Shown here: positions 51,713-60,602 of the stretch, piece by piece | How positions within the stretch are numbered: position 1 is the first letter of the stretch | How the letters are laid out: every line of letters begins with the position of its first letter | DNA from: Rhodoferax ferrireducens | GTDB taxonomy: Bacteria > Pseudomonadota > Gammaproteobacteria > Burkholderiales > Burkholderiaceae_C | DNA: 64,000 bases | Assembly (NCBI RefSeq): GCF_003347515.1 | Contig: NZ_QEII01000290.1 | Span: forward strand, 248,001 to 312,000 | Direction of reading: 5' to 3' | Notes under the pieces: generated by a model | The model's input: the letters and a program-made list of their open reading frames with translations, nothing else | Told to the model about the DNA's origin: nothing | Database searches by the model: none | Position numbers and translations under genes: made by a program

Positions 51713-53680
51713 TCACCCCGCCAGCTTGCCCTGCAGCTCGGCCACCGTCTCGGGGTTGACCAGCGAGGACAGGTCGCCCGGACTGTCGCCCCGGTACACG
51801 GCCCGTACGACGCGACGCATGATTTTCATGTTGCGTGTCTTGGGCAGGTCGCTGACCAGCAGCACCTGCCTGGGGCGGTAGGAGGCGCCCATGCCGTGGA
51901 CGACCGCCTGCGACAGTTCGGCCTGCAATGCTGCGTCCGCCGCCACGCCGGGCATCGGCACGCAGACGCAGACGATGGCCGAGCCCTTGATCTCGTCGGG
52001 CACGCCGATCACCGCGGCCTCGGACACCTTGCCGGTGCCGGTGAGCAGGGTTTCGATCTCCGACGGGCCGGTGCGCTTGCCCGAGACCTTGATCGTGTCG
52101 TCGCTGCGCCCCAGGATGTAGAAAAGGCCGTCCTCGTCGCGCATCGCAAAGTCGCCATGCACCCAGACGCCGGGAATGGTGCGCCAGTAGCTGTCGAGGT
52201 AGCGTTCGTCGTCGCGCCACAGGCTTTTGGTGAAGCCGATGTTGGGGTTGCGCAGCACCAGCTCGCCGACCTGGCCCGCGCCGACCGGCCGACCGTTATC
52301 GTTCACGATGTCGACCCCGGCGCCGAGCCCGCGCGCGCCGAACGAGCCGGGTCGCAAGGGATGGTGCAGGGTGCCGGTGAAATTGCAGCCGCCCACCTCG
52401 GTGCCGCCGACAATGTTGAGAAACGGCAGACGTTCTTTGCAGACGTGCTTGAAGAACCAGCGCCAGGGTGCCTCGGTCCAGGCTTCGCCGCCGGAGCAGG
52501 TGATGCGCAATGCGGACAAGTCGTAGCTTTCGACCTCTGTGTCGCCGTAGCGCATCAGGCTGCGGATTAGCGTGGGCGCGACACCGAGATAGGTGACTTT
52601 GTAGTCCTGCACCAGACGCCAGAAGCGCCCCGTGTCCGGGTAGTCGGGCGTGCCCTCGGCCACCAGCAGGCTGCCACCGAAATAGCTCGGAATGCAGGCG
52701 CACATGGCACCCACCATCCAGCCCATGTCGCTCATGAAGAAAAAACGGTCGCTCGGCTTGAAATCGGCGCAGATGTGCATGTCGCGCGCGACCATCGAGC
52801 CCAGGAAGCTGACGTGCGTCCAGACACAGCCCTTGGGCTTGCCGGTGGTGCCCGAAGTGTAGAGCAGCACGGCGGGCGCGTCGGCTTGCATCTCGGCGGT
52901 GGGCAGGTCGTGGGGCTGGCCGGCGACCAGGCTGGCCCAGTCGTGGTCGCGTCCCGGTGTCATCGGGCACGGGGCCGCGTCGCCCAGGTGGCGCAGCACC
53001 ACCACGTGCTGCACGCTGGGCACCTCGCGGAGCGCTTCGTCCAGCACCGACTTCATGACGCCGGGTGTGCCGCGCCGCCAGGTGCCGTCCACCGTCAGCA
53101 CCGCCTTGGCTTCGCCGTCGTTCAGGCGGGCGATGATGGGTTGCGGCCCGAAGCCCGAAAACAAGGGCATCAACACGGCGCCGATCTTCAGTACCGCAAA
53201 AAACGCGATGAAGGTCTCCGGCAGGTTGGGCAGGTACAGGCCGACTCGGTCGCCCCGGCCGATGCCCAGCGACTGCAGTGCCGCCGCGAGGCGACAGACT
53301 TCGGCGTCAAACTCGCGGTAGCTTAAGGATTTACGGTTTTTGGGGTCTTCGCCCTCCCACACCAGAAAGGGTTGCTCCCAGACCGGCGTGCCGCGGTGCC
53401 GGTCCAGGCAGTTGAGCACGATGTTGGTGGTGCCGCCGACGCACCAGCGCGCCCATTCGATGCCGCGCGAGGTGTCGAGCATCTGCGTGTAGGGTTTGTA
53501 AAAGCGCATGTCGCAGAACTCGAACACTTCCTGCATCAGCCACGCGGGGTCGGCATCGGCACGCGCAGCAAGGTCCTCGAACCTGGGCTCACCCACCTTG
53601 CGCAGGAAGGCGGTGAGGTTCGATGACGCGATCAATTCAGGCGTAGGCACCCAGTCAAACGGTTGTTTGTTAGAAATCAT
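51713..53680 (-). CDS. Acetyl-/acetoacetyl-CoA synthetase-like ligase
   Basis: 655 aa, the size of acetyl- and acetoacetyl-CoA synthetases, longer than the other ligases here. An ACS-type N-terminal part (WVPTPELIASSNLTAFLRKVG, W...GTTNIVLNCLDRH) precedes LLYTSGTTGKPKGCVWTH, MSDMGWMVG and SGKRTGPSEIE; the catalytic Lys is in KTRNMKIMRR. It may activate acetate, propionate or a short keto acid released by the pathway. Transcribed alone, opposite to its neighbours. Confidence 0.82.
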   Translation of the reverse strand: MISNKQPFDWVPTPELIASSNLTAFLRKVGEPRFEDLAARADADPAWLMQEVFEFCDMRFYKPYTQMLDTSRGIEWARWCVGGTTNIVLNCLDRHRGTPVWEQPFLVWEGEDPKNRKSLSYREFDAEVCRLAAALQSLGIGRGDRVGLYLPNLPETFIAFFAVLKIGAVLMPLFSGFGPQPIIARLNDGEAKAVLTVDGTWRRGTPGVMKSVLDEALREVPSVQHVVVLRHLGDAAPCPMTPGRDHDWASLVAGQPHDLPTAEMQADAPAVLLYTSGTTGKPKGCVWTHVSFLGSMVARDMHICADFKPSDRFFFMSDMGWMVGAMCACIPSYFGGSLLVAEGTPDYPDTGRFWRLVQDYKVTYLGVAPTLIRSLMRYGDTEVESYDLSALRITCSGGEAWTEAPWRWFFKHVCKERLPFLNIVGGTEVGGCNFTGTLHHPLRPGSFGARGLGAGVDIVNDNGRPVGAGQVGELVLRNPNIGFTKSLWRDDERYLDSYWRTIPGVWVHGDFAMRDEDGLFYILGRSDDTIKVSGKRTGPSEIETLLTGTGKVSEAAVIGVPDEIKGSAIVCVCVPMPGVAADAALQAELSQAVVHGMGASYRPRQVLLVSDLPKTRNMKIMRRVVRAVYRGDSPGDLSSLVNPETVAELQGKLAG

Positions 53681-53766
53681 GCCACAATGGTAGTCGAACG
53701 TCGTTCTGGCGTCCAGCTTGAATTTTTAGTTTCCTTTATTTGGCTTGTCAGAAAGGCGGTTCATCC

Positions 53767-54438
53767 ATGCATGTCGACGAAGCGATTCGCAGCCGGAAAT
53801 CGGTCAGGTGTTTTCTACCCACGTCCGTTCCCTCCTCGGTCGTGCAGCACATTCTGAGCGTGGCAGCGCGGGCCCCGAGTGGTAACAACGTGCAGCCGTG
53901 GAAGGTATACGCGGTGGCGGGTGAGGCCCGGCAGCGTCTGTGTGATGCCTTCATCGAGGCGGCCACGCACGAGCCTGACCGCCACCAGCCCGAGTACGCG
54001 TATTACCCCACCACCTGGGTCGAGCCCTATCTGGAGCGCCGGCGTCGCTGCGGTTTCGGTCTGTATGCCACCCTGGGCATCGCCCGCGACGATGCGGCTG
54101 CGCGCGAGCACCAGATGCTGCGCAACTACACGTTCTTCGACGCGCCGGTCGGGCTGCTCGTCACGCTCGACCGCCGCCTGAACACCGGCAGCTTCATGGA
54201 CCTGGGCATGTTCATCCAGAACATCCTGGTGGCCGCGCGCGCGCAAGGGCTGCATACCTGCGCGCAGGCAGCGATTGCCTGGTACCACCAGGTGGCGCGG
54301 GCCCAGTTGCCGATCGGCGACCAGGAAATCCTCGCCTGCGGCATCGCCCTGGGTTATGAGGACCTGTCGGCCCCGGAGAACGCCTTCATCACTGAACGTG
54401 CCGAGGTGGAGACATTCGCCAGCTTCCATGGTTTTTGA
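53767..54438 (+). CDS. Nitroreductase-family flavoprotein
   Basis: 223 aa from the ATG at 53767. Begins with the family motif EAIRSRKSVRCFLP, followed by AARAPSGNNVQPWKVYAV (FMN phosphate site) and the late GLHTCAQAAIAWYHQVAR and ILACGIALGYED. FMN oxidoreductase using NAD(P)H; could reduce a double bond or quinone-like intermediate. Divergent from the ACS-like gene by 86 nt and upstream of the next CoA ligase. Confidence 0.82.
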   Translation: MHVDEAIRSRKSVRCFLPTSVPSSVVQHILSVAARAPSGNNVQPWKVYAVAGEARQRLCDAFIEAATHEPDRHQPEYAYYPTTWVEPYLERRRRCGFGLYATLGIARDDAAAREHQMLRNYTFFDAPVGLLVTLDRRLNTGSFMDLGMFIQNILVAARAQGLHTCAQAAIAWYHQVARAQLPIGDQEILACGIALGYEDLSAPENAFITERAEVETFASFHGF

Positions 54439-54518
54439 CGTCCGCACCGGGCTCGCGTGGCAGCGTTTGAGCCCCTGATTCATCCCGCATTACGCCCCAT
54501 ACATAGAGGAGACAAGCG

Positions 54519-56186
54519 ATGATTCTGCACCCGCCCGAGACACTGAAGCGCTACACCGAAAGCGGTTACTGGGGTCGACGTACCCTGCTCGACTTACTGC
54601 GCGAGACGGCCGCCAAGGCGCCGGAGCGGCCCGCCGTGGTTGACCCGGCCGATCGCCCCGATCTCATCGGCACGGCAGCGCAGAGCCTGAGTTATCGGGC
54701 GTTGTCCGCCGCCGTGGACGCCATTGCCACCGGGCTGCTGGACATGGGTTTGCGCAAGGACGAAATCGTCGTCGTGCAATTGCCCAACGTCTGGGAGTTG
54801 GTGGCCATGTATCTCGCGGTCAGCCGTGCCGGCGGCGTGCTCTCGCCGATGCCCATGCAGTGGCGTGACAACGAGTTTCAGAACGTCAAGAAACTCACCG
54901 AGGCGCGTTTTTTCTTCGGCATGCGCGATTTCAAGGGCGCTGACCAACTGGCTGTCGCCGAGAAGCTCGGCTTTGTCGCGCTGCCGATCGAGCGCATTGC
55001 CGAGATGGCGCGTGGCGCGGCTGACACGGCCCGGCTGGATGCCATCGTCGTCGATGCCAATGACATTTTCAGCCTGTGCTGGTCGTCCGGCACCGAAGCC
55101 CTGTCCAAGGGCTGCCCGATGTCGCACAACAACTGGCTGTTCCAGATGGGCCTGATCGCCAAGACGGCCGGCCTGCACGAAGGCGACCGGGTGCTGGTGA
55201 CGGCGCCGGTGGTCAACATGACCGGTGTGGCCACCTGGCTGGCTTCGGTTGCCGTGGGCGGCACGGCGCTGCTGCATCACCCGTTGAACATGCCCCTGTT
55301 GCTTGAGCAGTTGATGCACGAGCAGGTGCACTTCACCTTGCTGGTGCCGGCCCTGCTGAACATGATCCTCAAATTGCCCAATGTGGACCAGCTTGACTTC
55401 TCCAGCGTGCGCAGCATCGCGGTCGGTTCGGCGCCGCCATCGCGCTGGAGCATGGAGGAGTTCAAGCGGCGCTGGAACATTGAAATCATGAACGGCTGGG
55501 GTCAGACCGAGGGCACGGCAGTGTTTACCGGCGCGCTCGACATGCCAGACGCTTCCCTGCGGGTCGATCACTTTCCGTGGTGGGGTTGCCCGGGGGTCGA
55601 ATGGCCCACGGGCGTTCGGGGCATCGAGATGAAGCTGCTCGACGATGACGGTGCCGAATGCACGCAGCCGGGCCAGGTGGGCGAGCTGGTCTACCGCGGC
55701 CCCAACGTGTTTGCCGGCTACTACCGGCGGCCGGATCTGGCGAAAAGCACGTTCACGCCGGACGGTTTTTGTCGCACCGGTGACTTCTTCATCGTGCGCG
55801 ACGCGCACCACATCGGGTTTTTCGACCGCAAGAAGGACATCATCATTCGCGGTGGCTACAACGTCAGCGCCGCCGAGGTCGAGAACCTGGTGCTGACCCA
55901 CCCCGGCGTGCAGGAGGTGGCGGCGGTGGCGGTGCCCGACGAGATCATGGGCGAGAAGACCTGTATTTTTATCGTGCCCAAGGACAAGGCCCTGCCGCCG
56001 ACTCTGGAGGACATCGTCGCCCACCTGAAGCATATCGGTGTGGCTGCCTACAAGCTGCCCGAACACATTGAGTATCTTGACATCATCCCTCGCAATCCGG
56101 TGGGAAAAATTCTGAAGGCACAATTGCGCAAACACGTGCGTCCTGCGGCCGCCTGCCCCTCCCCGACCTCTACTCCCTTATGGTAA
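54519..56186 (+). CDS. AMP-forming ligase with altered P-loop
   Basis: 555 aa. Shares the ANL layout (NGWGQTEGTAVF, TGDFFIVRDAHHIGFFDRKKDIIIRGGYNVSAAEVE, terminal Lys in NPVGKILK), but the usual YTSGTTGxPKG reads WSSGTEALSKGCPMSH, lacking the T-G-x-P core. Similar variants exist in the 2,3-dihydroxybenzoate-AMP-ligase-like group. It probably activates the acid processed by the Ltp2-like protein, whose gene it overlaps by 7 nt. Activity loss cannot be excluded. Confidence 0.78.
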   Translation: MILHPPETLKRYTESGYWGRRTLLDLLRETAAKAPERPAVVDPADRPDLIGTAAQSLSYRALSAAVDAIATGLLDMGLRKDEIVVVQLPNVWELVAMYLAVSRAGGVLSPMPMQWRDNEFQNVKKLTEARFFFGMRDFKGADQLAVAEKLGFVALPIERIAEMARGAADTARLDAIVVDANDIFSLCWSSGTEALSKGCPMSHNNWLFQMGLIAKTAGLHEGDRVLVTAPVVNMTGVATWLASVAVGGTALLHHPLNMPLLLEQLMHEQVHFTLLVPALLNMILKLPNVDQLDFSSVRSIAVGSAPPSRWSMEEFKRRWNIEIMNGWGQTEGTAVFTGALDMPDASLRVDHFPWWGCPGVEWPTGVRGIEMKLLDDDGAECTQPGQVGELVYRGPNVFAGYYRRPDLAKSTFTPDGFCRTGDFFIVRDAHHIGFFDRKKDIIIRGGYNVSAAEVENLVLTHPGVQEVAAVAVPDEIMGEKTCIFIVPKDKALPPTLEDIVAHLKHIGVAAYKLPEHIEYLDIIPRNPVGKILKAQLRKHVRPAAACPSPTSTPLW

Positions 56187-57382
56187 ACATCAAATTCACG
56201 TCCTCAAAGCACACGCTTCGCGGTAAAACGGCGATCATTGGTTCCGGCATTTCCGCGGTCGGCCGCGTGCCGGGCAAGAGCGCGCTCGCGCTGGCCGCCG
56301 ACGCGGCGGGCAAGGCGCTGGCCGACGCCGGTATCGGCAAGCACCAGATCGATGGCGTGCTCTCCAGCCACGCCTTCGCCTCGCCGTTCCACCGCTTCAG
56401 CGTGGCCATCAGCGAGTACCTGGGCATCCAGCCCACGTTCTCCAACACGCTGCAGGTCTCGGGCGCCACGGCGGCCACCATGTTCAACATCGCCGCCGCG
56501 GCCATCGCCGGCGGCCTGGCCGAGAGCATTCTGGTGGTGGGCGGCGACAGCCTGCTGACCGGCCTGTCGCCCGACCTGGCCCTGCGCTCGATGACCGAAA
56601 GCCGGGACCAGCAATACGAAATGCCCTTCGGCATCCCGGTGGCCAATACCTTCGCCATGACCGCGCACCGGCACATGAAAGAGTTCGGCACCACGGCCGA
56701 GCAGTTCGCCCAGGTGGCGGTGATCCACCGCGAGCATGCGCGGCGCACGCCGGGCGCGCAGATGACCGGGCCACTCACGGTTGACGACGTGCTGAATTCC
56801 GGCTGGGTGACGACGCCCTACCACAAGCTCGACTGCTCGCTCATCTCCGACGGCGCGGCGGCCTTCATCGTCACCTCGGCCGAGCGCGCCAGGGCGCTGG
56901 GCATTGCCAAGCCGATCTACATCCTGGGCGGTGGCGAGTGCTACACGCACGAGCACATCTTCCTGATGCCTTCGCTGACCACCACCGGCGCGGTGCAGTC
57001 GAGCGCCAAAGCCTACGCCATGGCCGGCTGCGGGCCGCAGGACATCGACGTGGCCGGCGTCTATGACTGCTTCACCGGCACGGTGATCATGATGCTGGAA
57101 GACCTCGGTTTCTGCCCCAAGGGGGAGGGTGGGCGCTTCGTCGAGGACGGCCAGATCACCTACGGCGGCGCCATTCCCTGCAACACCCATGGTGGCCTGC
57201 TGTCGTTCGCGCACTCGGGCATGCCGGGGGCGCTGTTTCATTTCTACGAGGTCGTCAACCAGTTGCGCGGCAACTGTGGCGAACGCCAGGTGGCGGGCGC
57301 CGAACTGGGCCTGGTGCACAGCCTGGGTGCGGGCTTCGCGACCAACGCCACCACCATCCTGGGAACGGAGGCCACACTGTGA
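56180..57382 (+). CDS. Ltp2-like thiolase-fold aldolase (nucleophile Cys missing)
   Basis: 400 aa. Thiolase fold of the SCP2/Ltp type, but the usual NNNC-STGS reads TLQV-SGAT, so the nucleophilic Cys is replaced by Val93. The histidine motif (NTHGGLLSFAHSGMPG) and VYDCFTG remain. Such proteins, as Ltp2 in steroid C17 side-chain degradation, act as retro-aldolases with a DUF35 partner; that partner is the next gene. It would cut a hydroxyacyl-CoA into a ketone or aldehyde and a short acyl-CoA. Overlaps both neighbours. Confidence 0.8.
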   Translation: MVNIKFTSSKHTLRGKTAIIGSGISAVGRVPGKSALALAADAAGKALADAGIGKHQIDGVLSSHAFASPFHRFSVAISEYLGIQPTFSNTLQVSGATAATMFNIAAAAIAGGLAESILVVGGDSLLTGLSPDLALRSMTESRDQQYEMPFGIPVANTFAMTAHRHMKEFGTTAEQFAQVAVIHREHARRTPGAQMTGPLTVDDVLNSGWVTTPYHKLDCSLISDGAAAFIVTSAERARALGIAKPIYILGGGECYTHEHIFLMPSLTTTGAVQSSAKAYAMAGCGPQDIDVAGVYDCFTGTVIMMLEDLGFCPKGEGGRFVEDGQITYGGAIPCNTHGGLLSFAHSGMPGALFHFYEVVNQLRGNCGERQVAGAELGLVHSLGAGFATNATTILGTEATL

Positions 57383-57801
57383 TCAACCCGAAAGACGCTC
57401 ACCTCAAGCCGCAGCCCATGCCGGATGCGGATTCGGAAGTTTATTGGCGCGGCATTCAGGAAGGCAAGTTGCTGCTGCAGCACTGCCTCGATTGCGGCCA
57501 TGTGCAGCTCTACCAGCAGGCGATCTGCCGTGCGTGCGGCAGCGAACAGCTGGAGCACCGCGCCGCCAGCGGCCGCGCCAGGGTGCATTCGTTCAGCGTG
57601 GTGTACCGGGCGCCCGGCCCGGCCTTCAAGCAGGACACGCCTTATGCCGTGCTGCTGGTCGAGTTCGAAGAAGGTCCGCGGATGATCAGCTCCTTCGTCG
57701 GCGCCGATCCTGCGGTGGTCACCTTCGACATGGCGGTCGAGCTGGTGTGCGAACCTGACGGCGGAGGCGGCGTGTCGCTGCCGCGTTTCCGGGCGACCTG
57801 A
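57379..57801 (+). CDS. DUF35 OB-fold/zinc-ribbon partner of the Ltp2-like aldolase
   Basis: 140 aa starting from GTG (GTGATC) overlapping the thiolase-like stop. Zinc ribbon with Cys36, Cys39, Cys50 and Cys53 (HCLDCG, ICRACG), then an OB fold with ASGRARVHSFSVVYRAPGPAFKQDTPYAVLLVEFEEGPRM. In ChsH2-DUF35/Ltp2 complexes this domain anchors the aldolase and guides CoA substrates. Here it is free-standing rather than fused to a MaoC protein. Confidence 0.87.
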   Translation: MINPKDAHLKPQPMPDADSEVYWRGIQEGKLLLQHCLDCGHVQLYQQAICRACGSEQLEHRAASGRARVHSFSVVYRAPGPAFKQDTPYAVLLVEFEEGPRMISSFVGADPAVVTFDMAVELVCEPDGGGGVSLPRFRAT

Positions 57802-57809
57802 CTTCAAGC

Positions 57810-60509
57810 ATGAAACAGCACCTTCAAGCGTCCTCCGAGGGATTGAGCTCACCCAAAGCGACATTTCGCTGGCCCCATTTCACTGCGCCATCCTCCCAGG
57901 CGGTCGTTGAGGGTGTGCCTCCTGACCAGACGATGGCTACGGTTGCGCGGCGGGCGATTGCGCCCTTGTCCATGCGTGATCGGATCGTGGCCATCGTTGC
58001 ACCGGCTGGCTATGGCAAGACGACATTGATGGGAGGATGGTTTCGCGCTTGTAAAGACGCCGACCCCGTTTGGGTGGGGCTCGATGCTTCCTGGCGTGAC
58101 CCAGTTTTCTTTGTGCGTTCCTTGTTAAATGCTGTCGGAGGTCCGTCAGAGCCCGTCGCGATGGGCGTCATCGACGCGACGGCGGCGGTCGAGAGCAGCT
58201 TGATGGCGTTGTTGCAGACCCTTGGCCAACGCCATCATCCCATGGTGCTGTTCTTCGACGATGTGCATGTGTTGCGAGGCAGCGAGAGCGCTCACACCCT
58301 GAGCCGTCTGTTGGTGGCAGCGCCCGACCCCGTGCGGTTCGTGGTTTGCGGCCGCGACGGGATGGACTTCGATCTGGCCGCGCTGACCGCGCGCGGGCTG
58401 GTACGCTGGGTGACGCAGCGCGAACTGAAGCTCGACGTGCAGGAGGTGCGGGAACTGGTGCGCCGGCGCCGGCTGTCAGCCAGCGACGAAGCGGTTGATC
58501 ATGTCCTCGGGATCACCGAGGGTTGGCCGGCATTGGTGCAGCTTGCTCTTGCCAGCGGCGAGGGCGTGCGGGAGGCCGCAGCGGGCAGTAGCAACTTGCT
58601 GATGGACAGCTTTGTTTACGAGAGCTTTTTCAAGGGCCTCGCGCCGGCCCGACGACAGGCGCTGTTCGTGATGGCCGCGATTGGTGACTTCACGCTGCCG
58701 CTGCTGGCCGTGCTTGATGCGCCCGAGGGGGCTGAGGCGATCGCCGAGGGCGAGCAACTGGGCATTGTGCAGCGCCGCGGACGGGTGGCTGGCGAACCGT
58801 ATTACGCCTTGCACGCGCTGGTGGCCGAGCATGCGCTGACGCGATTGCCTGACATGGGGCTTGTATTGGCGCGCATCCTGCGAACGCGTTGTGCGCAATG
58901 GTGGCATGCCCGGGGCGAAGTCTACCGTGCGATCCGCACGGCCCTGGAGGGTGACGACGCGAGTCTCGCGTCCACCTATCTGACCGGCTACGCACGTCAG
59001 TTGGTGCAAGGCGAAGGCCGACACGAGACCTTCCTGGACCTGCTCGCGCAAGTGGAGTCATGCAGCGTCGAGCCGGATGGCGAATTAATGGTGTATGCGG
59101 TTTGGGCACTTGTGTTTCTGCGCCGCTATGCCGAAGCGGCAGCGTGGCTGGCGCGCATCGAACGGGTTTGCGGCAAGGGAAAATCAGCCGACGTCCGCTT
59201 GATCCTGCATACGACCGTTCTTCAGCGCGGCGTGATCGCCGGCCTGCGTGATAACGAGGCCGATGCCGAGGTCTTTGTGCGCCAGTGGCTGGCCGGGCCG
59301 CCCGATCCGGACCCGTTTCACTACGGCGCCGCGCAAACGGTGCTGGCCTATGCGCACAAGTGCAATGGACGCTTCGCCGAGGCCGCCCAGTCTTTGCGCG
59401 AGGCGCAATTGAAGTTCGAGGCAGCCCCTTCTCCTTATGGCCTTATGTGGGTACGGGTGATCGCGGCTGCCTCGCTGCTCAAGGCCGGGCGGCATCGCGA
59501 CGCCCTGGCGGACAGCGCCTCGGCGCTGGCCGAAGCGCCCGCTTTCACGCCTGGGGCCGCCGGCCTGGCGGCCATGCTCCGCGCGATCCGCGCCTTGCTG
59601 CTGTATGAGCGCAACCAGTGCGCCGACGCGCTGGTGGAAGTGGAAGCAGCGCTGCCACTGCTGCCGCACCAAGGCATCGTCGATGCGATGATTGCGGGCT
59701 ATGTGGCCGCGTCACGTCTGCAGGCGGCACGTGGCGATCTATCTGCGGCGCTTGACGCGGCGGCGGAGGGCGAGCGCGTGGGACTGGCGCGTGGCTTTGC
59801 CCGCCTGCAACTGACGATGGTGGCCGAACGTGCGTTGTTGCTGCTGCGCGCCGGCGACGTCGAGGCGGCTCAGCGAATGGCGAGCGACCATGGGCTGCTG
59901 CCGCAAGGACCGCAGACCAACCTGCACAGAGACAAGGCCGAGCGTCTCTGGGCCCGCCTCGATCTCGCGCAGGGTCGGCCCGACCTTGCCCTGCAATGGG
60001 CCGATTCCGGCATCGCCAGGGCGCGGCGCAGCCACCAGCAGCACAAGCTGGCCGAACTGCTGATGCTGCGCTCATTGGCGTTGGCGCGAACTGGAGCTGC
60101 CGAAGGTGGGCACGACGCGCTGATGGAAAGCCTTCGCATTGCGGCATCGAACGGCTACGTGCGCCTGTACCTTGACGAGGGTGCCGAGTTAGAGGGTCTT
60201 TTGCGTCGCGTGGTCGACAAGCCGCAGAGTCCCACGCCGGCGTTTTCATACGCGCGCACGCTGCTGCTTGCCGCGGCCGCTGCATCGGCACGCCAGGATG
60301 TGACGCCCCCGGACCAGGAGCGGCCAACCGAGCGCGAACTGCAGATTCTTGGCCTGCTGGCCGACGGCCTGTCCAATGGCGAAGTGGCAGGTCGACTTGT
60401 GCTGACCGAGGGCACGGTCAAGTGGCACCTGCACAACGTGTACGCGAAACTGGGCGTGAAAAACCGCACGGGCGCTTTGCGGGAAGCGCGCACGCGGGCC
60501 TGGCTTTGA
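57810..60509 (+). CDS. MalT-type LuxR transcriptional regulator (STAND ATPase)
   Basis: 899 aa. N-terminal NTPase with Walker A APAGYGKTT (64-72) and FFDDVHVL, a long helical TPR-like sensor region (about 330-810), and a C-terminal LuxR helix-turn-helix (TERELQILGLLADGLSNGEVAGRLVLTEGTVKWHLHNVYAKLGV). ATP- and ligand-dependent activator like MalT and AlkS. It follows the DUF35 gene by 8 nt and likely controls the last operon or the whole island. Confidence 0.88.
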   Translation: MKQHLQASSEGLSSPKATFRWPHFTAPSSQAVVEGVPPDQTMATVARRAIAPLSMRDRIVAIVAPAGYGKTTLMGGWFRACKDADPVWVGLDASWRDPVFFVRSLLNAVGGPSEPVAMGVIDATAAVESSLMALLQTLGQRHHPMVLFFDDVHVLRGSESAHTLSRLLVAAPDPVRFVVCGRDGMDFDLAALTARGLVRWVTQRELKLDVQEVRELVRRRRLSASDEAVDHVLGITEGWPALVQLALASGEGVREAAAGSSNLLMDSFVYESFFKGLAPARRQALFVMAAIGDFTLPLLAVLDAPEGAEAIAEGEQLGIVQRRGRVAGEPYYALHALVAEHALTRLPDMGLVLARILRTRCAQWWHARGEVYRAIRTALEGDDASLASTYLTGYARQLVQGEGRHETFLDLLAQVESCSVEPDGELMVYAVWALVFLRRYAEAAAWLARIERVCGKGKSADVRLILHTTVLQRGVIAGLRDNEADAEVFVRQWLAGPPDPDPFHYGAAQTVLAYAHKCNGRFAEAAQSLREAQLKFEAAPSPYGLMWVRVIAAASLLKAGRHRDALADSASALAEAPAFTPGAAGLAAMLRAIRALLLYERNQCADALVEVEAALPLLPHQGIVDAMIAGYVAASRLQAARGDLSAALDAAAEGERVGLARGFARLQLTMVAERALLLLRAGDVEAAQRMASDHGLLPQGPQTNLHRDKAERLWARLDLAQGRPDLALQWADSGIARARRSHQQHKLAELLMLRSLALARTGAAEGGHDALMESLRIAASNGYVRLYLDEGAELEGLLRRVVDKPQSPTPAFSYARTLLLAAAAASARQDVTPPDQERPTERELQILGLLADGLSNGEVAGRLVLTEGTVKWHLHNVYAKLGVKNRTGALREARTRAWL

Positions 60510-60602
60510 GCCTGGATTTCCTCAAGTAAAGGCCCTGGCTGGTCGATATAGACCAAAGGCCTCAGCGCGCATTTTTTTACATTTTTGAAGGAGTTGTCAC
60601 CC

